From Bacteroidales bacterium (GTDB lineage: Bacteria; Bacteroidota; Bacteroidia; Bacteroidales; UBA7960): a stretch of 61,237 nt of DNA. The notes beneath the pieces were generated by a model. It saw nothing but the letters and a program-made list of their open reading frames with translations. It was not told the origin of the DNA and did no database searches. Below are positions 16,498-25,439 of this stretch, piece after piece (position 1 is the stretch's first letter; every line of letters begins with the position of its first letter). Location: the NCBI GenBank assembly GCA_012521995.1, contig JAAYLH010000077.1, forward strand, positions 1 through 61,237. The letters run 5' to 3'. The position numbers were made by a program, and so were the translations under genes.

Positions 16498-17472
16498 TCA
16501 GATAAGGATATCCACAATTTCAAGCAAACCCTTGTTAATTGATTTATTTAACTTAATGGTTTTATTGAGGGGCACGTGGGTGATCTCGTTATTGGCAATG
16601 CCCACCATGATGCTGCGCTGATCGTTGAGGAGTGCATCCACGGCTGCAACACCCAGCCTGCTGGCGGTGACCCTGTCGAAAGCCGTTGGGCTTCCACCCC
16701 GCTGCATATGGCCAAGGATAGACACCCTTACGTCCTGATCCTTAAATTTCTTTTCCACCATTTTGGCCATATCAAAAATATTTCCTTCCCTTTCGCCTTC
16801 GGCCACCATAATGATGCTTGAGCGTTTTTGACTGACCCGTTTTTCCATCAGATCCATCAGCTTATCCAGTTGCCCATCCACTTCGGGGATTAAAATGGCT
16901 TCAGCGCCGCAGGCGATGCCGCTGCGCAGGGCAATGAATCCCGCCTCACGTCCCATCACCTCCACAAAGAAGATGCGGTTGTGAGAACTGGCCGTGTCGC
17001 GGATCTTGTCAACGGCAGTCATTACGTTGTTGAGGGCCGTATCAAATCCTATTGTATAATCGGTACCGTAGAGGTCATTGTCAATGGTGCCAGGGATGCC
17101 GATCACGGGAAAGTTCTGCTCGCGCGACAGCAGGCTGGCCCCGGCAAAGGACCCATCTCCCCCAATAACAATCAAGCCGTCGACTTGGTGCTTCTTCAGG
17201 CTGTCGTAAGCTCTGGCACGCCCTTCCTTTTTAAGAAATTCAGGACTTCGCGCAGTTTTCAGGAAAGTGCCCCCCGTTTGGATGATATTGCTTACGGCGG
17301 CGGAGTCTAATTTTATCATGTCATCATTTATCAGTCCGTCATATCCACGCCTGACCCCATACACTTCCAGCTTGTTCTTAATTCCGGCACGCACTACCGC
17401 ACGGATGGCGGCGTTCATCCCGGGGGCATCCCCTCCCGAGGTCAGAATGGCAATTCTTTCAAAATTTTCCAT
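16498..17472 (-). CDS. pfkA: ATP-dependent 6-phosphofructokinase
   Basis: 324 residues, the usual length for bacterial PfkA. Motifs seen: ILTSGGDAPGMNAAIRAVV at the N-terminus, IGGDGSFAGA near 102 (Gly in GGDGS, as in ATP- rather than pyrophosphate-dependent forms), catalytic PGTIDNDLYGTDYTIGFDTA near 125, VEVMGREAGFIA near 167 and LGHMQRGGSPTAFDR near 248. It phosphorylates fructose 6-phosphate, the committed step of glycolysis, in the cytoplasm. The gene stands alone on the minus strand, and an MscS gene on the same strand ends 45 bp upstream of its start. Confidence 0.96.
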   Translation of the reverse strand: MENFERIAILTSGGDAPGMNAAIRAVVRAGIKNKLEVYGVRRGYDGLINDDMIKLDSAAVSNIIQTGGTFLKTARSPEFLKKEGRARAYDSLKKHQVDGLIVIGGDGSFAGASLLSREQNFPVIGIPGTIDNDLYGTDYTIGFDTALNNVMTAVDKIRDTASSHNRIFFVEVMGREAGFIALRSGIACGAEAILIPEVDGQLDKLMDLMEKRVSQKRSSIIMVAEGEREGNIFDMAKMVEKKFKDQDVRVSILGHMQRGGSPTAFDRVTASRLGVAAVDALLNDQRSIMVGIANNEITHVPLNKTIKLNKSINKGLLEIVDILI

Positions 17473-17517
17473 TCCCTGTTCTGTTTTTTTAAAAGTTGTT
17501 CTTTAAATATCTTTTTT

Positions 17518-18354
17518 TCAACCGGCAGTTTGTGCGGGGAGGGTTTCCTGGTATTCCTCCAAAGCCTTTTGAACGGAAAGCATTACCTCTGAGCGAATGA
17601 CCTCTGAACTTATTTCATCTGAAAAGGTATCAATCCAAAAACCAACGCTTACTTCCACCTTAGAAGGAAAGACGGCAGAAATACTTACCGAAGTCTTTCT
17701 TCGTTCCTTCAAAACCCCTTTCACCTTTTTTACAGCTTCCTCAATCAGTGCCATCTGCTTTTCATAATCACTTTTAGCGGGGAGGGTAACTACAAAGTCA
17801 AAGCGCAGGAAGCCATCGATGGTGAAGTTATACAGGGGGTTTTTGATGATGATGCTATTTGGAACATACACATCCTTGCCGTCAGGGGTTTTTAAGTGTG
17901 TGTCGCGGATATTCAGCCCCACCACAATCCCGCGGATGGAACCTGTTTCTACATAATCGCCCACCCTAAAAGGCCTTTTGAAGGCCATCAGGATGCCTGC
18001 CAGGAAGTTCTCCCCGATGTCGCGCAAAGCAAAGCCAATGATAAAAGCGGTAATGCCTGCACCTGCCAGGATGCTGGCCAGGATCCCTCCAAAGCCAAGG
18101 ATTTGCAAGGCCAACAACAAGCCGATAATAATGATGATTAAGCGGATAAAGGTTGCCAGGAAAGCCGCCAGCAAGGGGTCCTCCATTTTGTTCCGAAGCT
18201 TGCGATCGGAAAAATTGCGAATCATCCTGGCGATAAACCAGGTAATCAAAAAAACGAAAAGAGCCACAACAATCCTTGGCGCCAATGCTGAAAGGTCGCC
18301 GACGAATGCTCCTGCCCCTTCCCGGAAACCCTGGAAAAATAATTTAAGATTCAT
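17518..18354 (-). CDS. Small mechanosensitive ion channel (MscS family)
   Basis: 278 residues, the typical size of minimal MscS. Three membrane helices lie at about 27-46, 66-87 and 90-115; the last contains the Gly/Ala-rich pore stretch GGILASILAGAGITAFIIGF. A beta domain follows with PFRVGDYVETGSIRGIVVG and NIRDTHLKTPDGKDVYVPNS, both hallmark MscS motifs, then the alpha/beta C-terminal domain. It is an inner-membrane channel that releases solutes under hypo-osmotic shock. It may be co-transcribed with pfkA, which begins 45 bp downstream. Confidence 0.92.
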   Translation of the reverse strand: MNLKLFFQGFREGAGAFVGDLSALAPRIVVALFVFLITWFIARMIRNFSDRKLRNKMEDPLLAAFLATFIRLIIIIIGLLLALQILGFGGILASILAGAGITAFIIGFALRDIGENFLAGILMAFKRPFRVGDYVETGSIRGIVVGLNIRDTHLKTPDGKDVYVPNSIIIKNPLYNFTIDGFLRFDFVVTLPAKSDYEKQMALIEEAVKKVKGVLKERRKTSVSISAVFPSKVEVSVGFWIDTFSDEISSEVIRSEVMLSVQKALEEYQETLPAQTAG

Positions 18355-18496
18355 TTCTTCTTATTGATTGGCCAGGGTTCAATATGGAAAAAAGCCATTG
18401 AACGCAACCCCTGATCCTGCTTTCTTAATCTGGGATAAAATTAAGAAAAAGAAAACAATATCAGCCATCCGAGAATACAAGGCTTAATAGTAGGTT

Positions 18497-19039
18497 TCAG
18501 ATCAGCAAAATGATGCCAGCCACCAGGGCCGAAAGCCCTCCAAGGTAATAGAGCCAATAGTTTTTCTGGCGAACGGGGTTTTTCCCCCACAAGCGTACCG
18601 TGATCTTGTACATCTGGGGTCTGCGCCTGGAAACAAAGCTGTAGAAGTGATCGGCAAACCATTCAGCTGGTTTGAAATTTTCATAAAGCTTCAGTATCCA
18701 GTGATATTTTGGCCCATACTGAAAGCTGCGGAAGGCAGCAGCCGGTCCTGTATAAATCCTGCCGTCCGTGTCAATAAACCGCAAAGCCTGCTGAAAATAC
18801 TTGTATTCAATATCAGGGAAACGCTTTGCCACTTCTGAAAATGGGCGGTATTCAATGACATCCCCGGATAACTTCTTCCACCGCAACACCCAGTAATGGC
18901 AAAAGCCGCAATTGCCGTCCCAAGCCATTACCGGTTTTTCTTTTGGGGGATAATTGGTTTTGTCGAGTTTAGTGAAGATGATTTTTGAGAACATAAGACT
19001 TTTATCCTTTCGGATTTTTGTTTTTAGGTTTGGTTGCAT
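18497..19039 (-). CDS. DCC-family (DUF393) thiol-disulfide oxidoreductase-like protein
   Basis: 180 residues from 19039; an alternative ATG at 18994 (MFSKIIF) is equally plausible. The motif AWDGNCGFCHYWVLRWKK gives the DxxCxxC signature of the family. After it come a helical region and a C-terminal hydrophobic segment (YYLGGLSALVAGIILLI) that probably anchors the protein in the membrane. DCC proteins are predicted thioredoxin-like oxidoreductases of unknown substrate. The gene stands alone. Confidence 0.85.
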   Translation of the reverse strand: MQPNLKTKIRKDKSLMFSKIIFTKLDKTNYPPKEKPVMAWDGNCGFCHYWVLRWKKLSGDVIEYRPFSEVAKRFPDIEYKYFQQALRFIDTDGRIYTGPAAAFRSFQYGPKYHWILKLYENFKPAEWFADHFYSFVSRRRPQMYKITVRLWGKNPVRQKNYWLYYLGGLSALVAGIILLI

Positions 19040-19190
19040 TTATTTGATTCTAAAAGAATAACAAGCCCGAATAAGGGATTGTTTTTTCTCTTTTTATTAT
19101 TATAAATTTAATCATTATTCAGACACCAGAATTCCTAAATAAGGAAATAATTCTTTCCTCCCGATAAAAAAGCGCCAAGTGGAAAAAGGA

Positions 19191-19221
19191 TTTGCAAATA
19201 ATCCAATATTTCCTACATTTG
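19191..19221 (+). promoter_or_regulatory. Bacteroidota promoter for the ion channel gene
   Basis: TTTG at 19191-19194, then 19 bp, then TACATTTG at 19214-19221, an excellent TTTG/TAnnTTTG match. The 5' leader to the ATG at 19326 would be about 100 nt; no riboswitch fold was recognised in it. Confidence 0.65.
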
Positions 19222-19325
19222 TTGGTACATACCTTAATAGCATTGAGCCTTGAAGACGGTTCCGGTCATTTTGGGATAAAAGCCTTTTTTAAAAAAAGGA
19301 TACTGACAATTACCTTCGCCTGATT

Positions 19326-20186
19326 ATGAAAAAAAATGGCAAAGATTCACCAGTAATAACCCCCGAGAAGTCTTGGGAAGAGATGACCCTGAAGGAAAAA
19401 ACCTGGGAGGTCATTTTCAATGCAGACACCTTCTGGGGAAGGATTTTTGATGAAGTGTTGCTGGTTTTTATCCTTTTAAGCATCCTTGTGGTGATGCTTG
19501 AAAGCATGGAAGCAGTCAGGCAGGAATACGGCCTGCTGCTTTTCAGAATCGAATGGTTCTTTACCATTGCTTTTACCATTGAATACATCGTACGGGTCAT
19601 TGTTTCGCCCAAACCCCGTGAGTATATGCTCAGTTTTCTGGGTGTTATCGATTTTCTGGCCATCATTCCCACGTATATAGCCTTTGGTCTTCCGGGAGCA
19701 CAGACCTTTATCGTTCTGCGGAGCATACGCCTGCTCAGGATTTACCGCATCCTGAAACTGTATCACTTTGTCAGGGCAGGCAACCTTTTGCTGATGGCTA
19801 TTTTCAAGAGTCTGCGAAAGATCTCCATCTTTATGATCTTTATCCTGATCCTGGTCACCTTGCTGGGAAGCATTATGTATGTGATAGAAAGGGGGCAAAA
19901 TGGTTTTGTTAGCATCCCGGTGAGTATTTACTGGGCGGTGATTACCCTGACCACTGTTGGCTATGGGGATATTGTTCCCATTACGGCATTGGGGAAATTC
20001 ATTGCAACCTTCATCATGCTTCTTGGTTACAGCATCATTGCCATACCTACCGGGATTGTTTCGGTGGAGATGTCCCGTTCGGTGATCCGTAAGGATGACG
20101 AGACCAAGTATTGCAAATACTGTGATGAGCCAAGCCACGCAGTGGATGCAAATTTTTGCAGAATTTGCGGGAGCCGTTTAGATTAA
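19326..20186 (+). CDS. Kv-type voltage-gated potassium channel with C-terminal zinc ribbon
   Basis: 286 residues. Six-helix voltage-gated channel layout: S1 near 43-62, S2 near 75-95, S3 near 103-120, an S4 with regularly spaced arginines (VLRSIRLLRIYRILKLYHF near 135), S5 near 163-183, a pore loop with selectivity filter TTVGYGDIVP near 215, and S6 near 225-250. The C-terminus then carries CKYCDE and CRICGS, two CxxC pairs forming a small zinc ribbon, an uncommon tail for a bacterial Kv channel. It likely conducts potassium across the inner membrane. The tail may tune gating or tetramer contacts (inference). A metallopeptidase gene follows 73 bp downstream. Confidence 0.9.
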   Translation: MKKNGKDSPVITPEKSWEEMTLKEKTWEVIFNADTFWGRIFDEVLLVFILLSILVVMLESMEAVRQEYGLLLFRIEWFFTIAFTIEYIVRVIVSPKPREYMLSFLGVIDFLAIIPTYIAFGLPGAQTFIVLRSIRLLRIYRILKLYHFVRAGNLLLMAIFKSLRKISIFMIFILILVTLLGSIMYVIERGQNGFVSIPVSIYWAVITLTTVGYGDIVPITALGKFIATFIMLLGYSIIAIPTGIVSVEMSRSVIRKDDETKYCKYCDEPSHAVDANFCRICGSRLD

Positions 20187-20259
20187 TTAATAATTTTAAT
20201 ATGAAATTCTGAGGTTCAAGGACCTCTCCATGTTTAAAATCTAATAAGGAGGAAATAGT

Positions 20260-21108
20260 ATGCGTTGGAAAGGACGCCGGGGAAGCGCGAATGTTGAAGA
20301 CCGCCGGGGAGTTAGCGGTGGAACCATTGCCGGAGGAGTAGGCATCTCTGGCATTATCATAGCCCTGCTTGTCACATTTCTTGGAGGAGACCCCTCCACC
20401 GTGCTTGAGCAGATGCAAGAAACCCAAATCAATACGTCAGGGCACGTAGAGGTGAGTGCTGAAGAACAGGAACTTGCCGAGTTTGTATCTGTTGTGCTTG
20501 CCGACACTGAGGATGTTTGGGAAAAGGCATTCCAGCAAATGGGCATGACCTACCGCCCGCCAAAGCTGGTGTTGTTCAGCGGGCAGGTGCAGTCGGCCTG
20601 TGGTTTTGCCAGTGCTGCCAGTGGCCCTTTTTATTGCCCTGGCGATGAGAAAGTATATATTGATCTGAGCTTTTGTGAAGTGCTGGAGAAACGCTTTGGG
20701 GCCCATGGCGACTTTGCCATTGCCTATGTCATCGCCCACGAGGTGGGCCATCACGTGCAGAACCTGCTGGGTATCCTGGGCGAGGTGCAAACCCAGCAAA
20801 GGCGTATGAACCAAACCGATGCCAATGCGATGACCGTAAGGCTTGAGCTGCAGGCTGATTTCCTTTCGGGATACTGGGCTCATCACGCGCACAAGATGTT
20901 CAATATTCTGGAAGCCGGCGACTTGGAGGAAGCACTTCGTGCCGCCGGGGCTGTTGGCGATGATGCCATACAGATGAAAACCCAGGGTCGTATAGTGCCC
21001 GATGACTTTACTCACGGAACCTCCCAGCAAAGGATGGGCTGGTTCAGAAGGGGATTTGATACGGGTGACCTCAACCAGGGCGATACCTTTAAGCGGGGGG
21101 CTGTGTAA
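20260..21108 (+). CDS. YpfJ-type neutral zinc metallopeptidase
   Basis: 282 residues, with a strong ribosome site (AAGGAGG) before the ATG. The N-terminal MRWKGRRGSANVEDRRG is the usual opening of this family. It is followed by one membrane helix (about 25-46), so the catalytic domain faces the periplasm. The motif AHEVGHHVQN near 167 is the HExxH zinc site, and LELQADFLSGYWAHH near 198 supplies the third ligand. GFASAASGPFYCPGDEKVYID is also conserved. Substrates are unknown. It may share the channel promoter and is closed by the terminator at 21125. Confidence 0.92.
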   Translation: MRWKGRRGSANVEDRRGVSGGTIAGGVGISGIIIALLVTFLGGDPSTVLEQMQETQINTSGHVEVSAEEQELAEFVSVVLADTEDVWEKAFQQMGMTYRPPKLVLFSGQVQSACGFASAASGPFYCPGDEKVYIDLSFCEVLEKRFGAHGDFAIAYVIAHEVGHHVQNLLGILGEVQTQQRRMNQTDANAMTVRLELQADFLSGYWAHHAHKMFNILEAGDLEEALRAAGAVGDDAIQMKTQGRIVPDDFTHGTSQQRMGWFRRGFDTGDLNQGDTFKRGAV

Positions 21109-21124
21109 ACCCTGAAATGCATTA

Positions 21125-21160
21125 AAAAAGCCGGACCCTTTGGCCCGGCTTTTTTTTAGT
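21125..21160. terminator. Bidirectional intrinsic terminator
   Basis: AAGCCGG/CCGGCTT stem with A run upstream and eight T downstream. It separates the convergent metallopeptidase (+) and YceI-like (-) genes and can serve both. Confidence 0.85.
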
Positions 21161-21168
21161 GGAAAAGC

Positions 21169-21780
21169 TTAATTCTGTGTTATCAAACTGGTTTCTACCA
21201 CCAGGTCAAAATGAATCGTGACCCGATCATTTACCTTTACCAGTCCCAAAGCAGGGGAAGGCGGGTCAATGCCAAATTCAGACATTCTAAGTTCTTTTGA
21301 CCCCGACAGTTTATAGCTGAAGAAATCAAGCGTATTGTATTCAACCACGATATCCGTATTACGGGTTTTACCGTTGATCATGATGGCTACCTCTGCACGG
21401 ATCTTACCCTGGTTTTGCCTTTCGCTGCTGGTAAGAGGCCTTACCTCCAACAGTATGATCTGGATGTAAGGGCTTTCCATCCCTCCAAGCGAATTGTGGA
21501 AATCCTTGTTCATGGCCCGGTGACCGCAGTCGAAGGAGGCTACCTCCAGTTCCAGGGCAGCCTGTGAAAAGAAAATTGCATTGCTCCCGGGCAGGAGGTC
21601 GGCAATCATAAGTCCCCTGGGGATATCGTTTTGGGAAATACACTCAAAAGTATTGATGTTGGTGCTTCCCGAAAGGCGAACATTGCTCCTTTCATGCACC
21701 GAATAAGCGTAAAAATTGCCTGAACCCGCCCAAAGGGGAATGGCGGTAAGGGCCAGCAGGAGTGCAAGGAAAGTGCGCAT
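21169..21780 (-). CDS. Exported YceI-like domain protein, third gene of sigma-54 operon
   Basis: 203 residues with signal peptide (MRTFLALLLALTAIPLWAG). The body has the YceI layout: SNVRLSGSTNINTFEC (the 'SNLHDW'-like strand), a middle MNKDFHNSLGGMESPYIQI matching the MDxxFxxxL helix and strand, and a closing VNDRVTIHFDLVVE. It is more divergent than the YceI gene at the operon head. YceI proteins are lipocalin-like barrels that bind isoprenoid lipids in the periplasm. It lies 65 bp downstream of the outer-membrane protein gene and ends at the bidirectional terminator. Confidence 0.75.
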   Translation of the reverse strand: MRTFLALLLALTAIPLWAGSGNFYAYSVHERSNVRLSGSTNINTFECISQNDIPRGLMIADLLPGSNAIFFSQAALELEVASFDCGHRAMNKDFHNSLGGMESPYIQIILLEVRPLTSSERQNQGKIRAEVAIMINGKTRNTDIVVEYNTLDFFSYKLSGSKELRMSEFGIDPPSPALGLVKVNDRVTIHFDLVVETSLITQN

Positions 21781-21845
21781 AGGGTTTGGTTATTGTTAAA
21801 AGCCGCAGACCCCCATATTGGGAAGCCTGCGGCCGGAAACGGTTT

Positions 21846-23183
21846 TTAGAATGCAATGGCTGCTTCAACCATCAAGCCTTTAAAATTCAACCCATGGCGG
21901 TAATCGTTGCTTTCAAAGTCCATAAAGTTCTGGTTCACATACTCAAGTTTCAGCAGGAGGTTTTTGGTGGGAAACCAGCCAGCAGCAAACTGAACACGGT
22001 CGATAGACACCTCACCGTTGCTGCCACCAATGTCAGCGTTTACCTGGTTATAGCGGGCTGCAACAAAAGCCTGCTCATTGTTGAGGAAGCGGTATACCAC
22101 TTCACCTGCCCATTGCGTGGCTGAACGGGTATCGGTTTCATTACCTGCTTTTCCACTCGACATTTCATAAGCGCCAAAGAATTCAATTCCTTTAAACTTA
22201 ATAAAGGGGTTGATCATTATGGAAGTCACTTCAGCCGTGAAATTAGGCGAAAACCTTCCTGAAGTGAAACGAGCCCCTGCTGCAGAAGCTGTTACGGCGC
22301 CTCCCGACATATAGTATTCGGGTTCAGCAACGAGGTAATAGCGGGAGCCTGTACGGTCGCCTGCATATAGCGTATTGCGCGTGGTGCCGGGGTTGGCGTA
22401 GAGGCTTGCCGACAAGCGCAGGCGGAGGTCGTCGCTGATCTGGCTGTCATAACCTGCTTTGGCCATCAGAGAAGGGTTCTTCTTGGTCTCACCGTAATCC
22501 TTGACATCACCGCTGATCAGACCACTGGTCAGGCCTGCCATCACAAAGAGTTCAGGAGTAGGAAAAACATATGCTTCACCGGCAATCTCAGTGGCAAAAG
22601 CATCCATAATGTAGTTGCCCACGAAGGGATTGTAGAAGGTATTCCCGTTGTCGCTTCTCCTGAATTGCTGATCGCCGTAGTTTACGCCAAAGTGGCCTAC
22701 CTTAATAGTGACGTATTTTGAGAACCATTCAGGATCACCCAGGAAGGGCAGCTTGTCGATCTGGATGTACCCGCCTTTTACCCAAAACTCGGAGTGGTGG
22801 CGCGATGACATATAATTCTCCAGCTTCACACGGATTCCGTCTTCAAGTTGAATGTCCAGGTTGAGGTTTGCTGTTGCAAGGTTAAAACCATTAGAGAGGG
22901 GGTAAAGCTGGTTCAGATTCACCGTACCATTGCCAAAAGGGACATTAAGGGCTGCAGCCTCGTTGCTGTGGCTGAGCATCTGCATCTGCTGGGTGAAGTT
23001 TCCGCCCACCCTGACCTTAAGTCCCGTAAAGGATACTGTGTCGGCCTTGGAGGTTTCGAACACATTGATTCCGCGCAGGTCAGGCTGCCTGAAGAAGGCA
23101 ATCCCGGGCTGATTACCGAACAGGGGGAGGGCCATCACAACCAGGGTGAGGGCGGCAAGGATATTTCTCATTTTTGCAGTCAT
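21846..23183 (-). CDS. Outer-membrane beta-barrel protein (porin-like)
   Basis: 445 residues; an alternative ATG at 23171 (MRNILAAL) begins the signal peptide more neatly. After the signal the protein consists of alternating hydrophobic/polar strands (VTIKVGHFGVNYGD, LLLKLEYVNQNF) and ends in an aromatic residue (MVEAAIAF), the C-terminal signature of outer-membrane barrels. There is no TonB plug. It resembles phosphate-selective-porin-like barrels of Bacteroidota, but I cannot name the family. It lies between two YceI-type genes in one operon under a predicted sigma-54 promoter. Confidence 0.75.
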   Translation of the reverse strand: MTAKMRNILAALTLVVMALPLFGNQPGIAFFRQPDLRGINVFETSKADTVSFTGLKVRVGGNFTQQMQMLSHSNEAAALNVPFGNGTVNLNQLYPLSNGFNLATANLNLDIQLEDGIRVKLENYMSSRHHSEFWVKGGYIQIDKLPFLGDPEWFSKYVTIKVGHFGVNYGDQQFRRSDNGNTFYNPFVGNYIMDAFATEIAGEAYVFPTPELFVMAGLTSGLISGDVKDYGETKKNPSLMAKAGYDSQISDDLRLRLSASLYANPGTTRNTLYAGDRTGSRYYLVAEPEYYMSGGAVTASAAGARFTSGRFSPNFTAEVTSIMINPFIKFKGIEFFGAYEMSSGKAGNETDTRSATQWAGEVVYRFLNNEQAFVAARYNQVNADIGGSNGEVSIDRVQFAAGWFPTKNLLLKLEYVNQNFMDFESNDYRHGLNFKGLMVEAAIAF

Positions 23184-23226
23184 AATTTTAAATAAAGTGT
23201 GTGTTGATTTGTTTGTTAAATAAGGA

Positions 23227-23802
23227 TTAGTTTTTCAGGGTTACCGAAAAGTTTACCGTTACGTCATCAGCGGTGCGTAAAGCGCCCATCATAGCCCGGG
23301 GGGGATTAAGCTGCCAGGTGGTCATCTTCATATCCTTCACTCCAGTAAACTGCACTTCACCATTGGAAAGCACACGTCCTTTCACTACCACATCGAGAGG
23401 ACGGTTCACGCCACCTACCGTAAGGGTGCCTGCGGCACGAACGTTAAAATCGCTGCCCGTTTGCGAAATCTCATTTATACGGGTCATACGGAAAACAATA
23501 TTCGGGTTTTTATCGGCCTTGAGGGTTTCTGCAATTTTCCTGTCCATAATGGACCCCTCTGACCCTTTGATGGCCGTTGCATCGATCTCAACAACCATGC
23601 GATTTATTGCTTCCAGCTTACCATTGACAACTACAAGCTCTGCGCTGGTGTTCATCCTGGGAACACTGGCCGTCCAGTCGTGCAGGTTGGAAGTCCCCGA
23701 GATCTTTAACTCATGAGACTTGGCTGAGAAAAACGTAGGGGATGATGCAAGCGCACCAAAAACAATCAAAAGGCTTAACAAGCTTAAGGAAATTCTTTTC
23801 AT
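23227..23802 (-). CDS. Periplasmic YceI-family protein, first gene of sigma-54 operon
   Basis: 191 residues from the ATG at 23802, where a signal peptide starts (MKRISLSLLSLLIVFGALAS). YceI features: SHELKISGTSNLHDWTASVP, the helix IMDRKIAETLKADKNPNIVF, AAGTLTVGGVNRPLDVVV, and the closing VTVNFSVTLKN. It is predicted to bind a lipid-like ligand in the periplasm. About 84 nt of leader separates its start from the predicted sigma-54 transcription start. The barrel gene begins 43 bp after its stop. Confidence 0.88.
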   Translation of the reverse strand: MKRISLSLLSLLIVFGALASSPTFFSAKSHELKISGTSNLHDWTASVPRMNTSAELVVVNGKLEAINRMVVEIDATAIKGSEGSIMDRKIAETLKADKNPNIVFRMTRINEISQTGSDFNVRAAGTLTVGGVNRPLDVVVKGRVLSNGEVQFTGVKDMKMTTWQLNPPRAMMGALRTADDVTVNFSVTLKN

Positions 23803-23896
23803 GACAATTATGTTTTTATGGTTCGTATTAATTTCTGACTTTTCTTGCAATTCTTTGTTTGCGCAGCTGGTTCTATTCCTGTGGCTGCCCAAATAA

Positions 23897-23912
23897 AGCA
23901 ATCAGCAAGCCA
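23897..23912 (-). promoter_or_regulatory. Predicted sigma-54 (-24/-12) promoter of the YceI operon
   Basis: Read on the minus strand from 23912 to 23897: TGGCTTGCTGATTGCT. This is TGGC-N8-TTGCT, with the invariant GG and GC exactly 10 bp apart, against the consensus TGGCACG-N4-TTGCW. Transcription should begin near 23886. The neighbouring NtrC-type activator and its presumed binding sites lie upstream at the usual distance. Confidence 0.75.
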
Positions 23913-23963
23913 AAGAATCAAAGGCCATAATGAATTTACATAAAATATTGTAAATCAACAATA

Positions 23964-23990
23964 AAAGCCCTGAAAAAATTTCAGGGCTTA
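23964..23990 (-). terminator. Hairpin closing the regulator operon
   Basis: Stem AAGCCCTGAAA/TTTCAGGGCTT around an A/T loop, about 60-90 bp past the activator stop. On the minus strand it is followed by TTTTATT. It sits between the activator sites and the sigma-54 promoter, so it ends upstream read-through without blocking looping. Confidence 0.6.
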
Positions 23991-24005
23991 TTATTTAGAG
24001 AGACA

Positions 24006-24044
24006 AAATCGACGAGATCTCGTCGATTTCGACGATTTTTCGTC
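24006..24044. promoter_or_regulatory. Tandem palindromic enhancer sites for the NtrC-type activator
   Basis: Two copies of GACGA-N4-TCGTC: 24011-24024 (within a 24-bp perfect palindrome, 24006-24029) and 24031-24044. Their centres are 20 bp apart, about two helical turns, so both face one side of the DNA. They lie about 130 and 150 bp upstream of the predicted sigma-54 start, right after the activator gene. This is the expected pattern of an upstream activating sequence. Confidence 0.72.
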
Positions 24045-24051
24045 AGAAAGC

Positions 24052-25407
24052 TCAAGATTCCAGCTTTAATCTTTCGATCCTGGATTTCAGGGTAGAGGCA
24101 GGCACCTGCAGGATGCCCGCTGCTTTAGCTTTATTCCCTCCCGCACGCATCAAAGCATCGCGGATGGCATTGGTCTCCACCTCGCGGATAATTTCATCAA
24201 GCGGTTTATTCCCAAAATAAAAGCAGGTGTGTGGTTTTCCGGGGAAGCGTACCTCCATGGGCAGGATATTCTTCGTGATCACCCCGTCCTGTGCCAGGAG
24301 CACCAAGCGTTCCATTAGGTTGCGCATTTCACGAACATTGCCCTGGAAATGATAATTTTTCAGGATCTCAATGACTTCATCGTCCATGCTGACATCTCCC
24401 GAGGGTGCGTATTCGCTGATAAAGTGCCTGGCCAGAAGTTCGATATCCTTGGGCCTCTCCCTTAGAGGAGGAAGGTTAATGGGGAATACATTGAGCCGGT
24501 AAAACAGGTCTTCACGGAACTTCCCTTCGGCCACCATTTCTTTTAAATCCTTTTTGGTGCTGGCAATCAACCTAACGTCAATCTTTATGGTCTCCGAGCC
24601 ACCCACCCGTTCTATTTCCCCTTCTTCAAGGGCGCGCAGCAGCTTAACCTGGAGGTCGAGGGGGATGTCATCGATGTCATCTAGGTAGAGAGTACCCTCG
24701 TTGGCCATTTCAAAACGACCTGTTTTATTGGTGTCAGCGCCTGTGAAGGCACCTTTCACATGCCCGAAGAGTTCGCTCTCGAATATTTCTCGCGAGAGGA
24801 TGGCACAACTGACCTTTATAAGGGGCTTGTGGCTGCGGTTGCTGTTGAAATGAATGATATTGGTAAGCAACTCCTTGCCCGTCCCCGTTTCGCCCGTAAT
24901 AAGCACGGTAGTGTTCTTGTCTGCAATGATTTTTACCAGTTCAAAAACCTTTTGGGTTTCTTTTCCGCTCCCGACAAATGAGGAAAGTTCAAACTTCTTT
25001 TTCACATGGCTCCTGAGTTGCTTATTCTCTTCCTTCACCGATTTCAGTTCTTTAATGCGCTCAATGGTGATCAGCATCTCTTCCATGCTAAAAGGTTTTG
25101 GGATATAATCGTAGGCGCCCAGTTTCATGGCCTCGACGGCCGTATCTACGGTGGCGTGGGCTGTAATCAGAAGGACAAATATTTCCGGCCTGAGCTTTTT
25201 CAGCTTGGAGATAAATTCTAACCCATTCATTCCGGGCATCTTCAGATCGGTGATTACAATATCCACCTCTGCTGGCTCTTCCCTCAGGCTTTGCAGGGCT
25301 GCTTCCGCCGATGCAAATTCCCTAACCCGGTAGCCGGCATCAAGCAGGTCATCGGCTGTAGTCACGCGGATCAGGCGTTCATCATCAACAACATATATCT
25401 TTAACAT
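24052..25407 (-). CDS. NtrC-type sigma-54-dependent response regulator
   Basis: 451 residues. Receiver domain 1-120 with phospho-acceptor Asp54 (VITDLKMPGMNG) and Lys in YIPKPFS near 104. AAA+ domain about 142-380 with Walker A GETGTGKE at 172-179, the sigma-54 contact loop GAFTGA at 219-224, Walker B GTLYLDDIDDIP near 238 and arginine fingers in FREDLFYRLNVFP. The C-terminal Fis-type helix-turn-helix is at about 425-448 (KAKAAGILQVPASTLKSRIE). It is the last gene of the binding-protein/kinase/regulator operon. It presumably activates the YceI operon just downstream through the palindromes at 24006-24044, and possibly other loci. Confidence 0.94.
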   Translation of the reverse strand: MLKIYVVDDERLIRVTTADDLLDAGYRVREFASAEAALQSLREEPAEVDIVITDLKMPGMNGLEFISKLKKLRPEIFVLLITAHATVDTAVEAMKLGAYDYIPKPFSMEEMLITIERIKELKSVKEENKQLRSHVKKKFELSSFVGSGKETQKVFELVKIIADKNTTVLITGETGTGKELLTNIIHFNSNRSHKPLIKVSCAILSREIFESELFGHVKGAFTGADTNKTGRFEMANEGTLYLDDIDDIPLDLQVKLLRALEEGEIERVGGSETIKIDVRLIASTKKDLKEMVAEGKFREDLFYRLNVFPINLPPLRERPKDIELLARHFISEYAPSGDVSMDDEVIEILKNYHFQGNVREMRNLMERLVLLAQDGVITKNILPMEVRFPGKPHTCFYFGNKPLDEIIREVETNAIRDALMRAGGNKAKAAGILQVPASTLKSRIERLKLES

Positions 25408-25439
25408 AATTTGATACCTCTTGAATGGACAATATTTTT

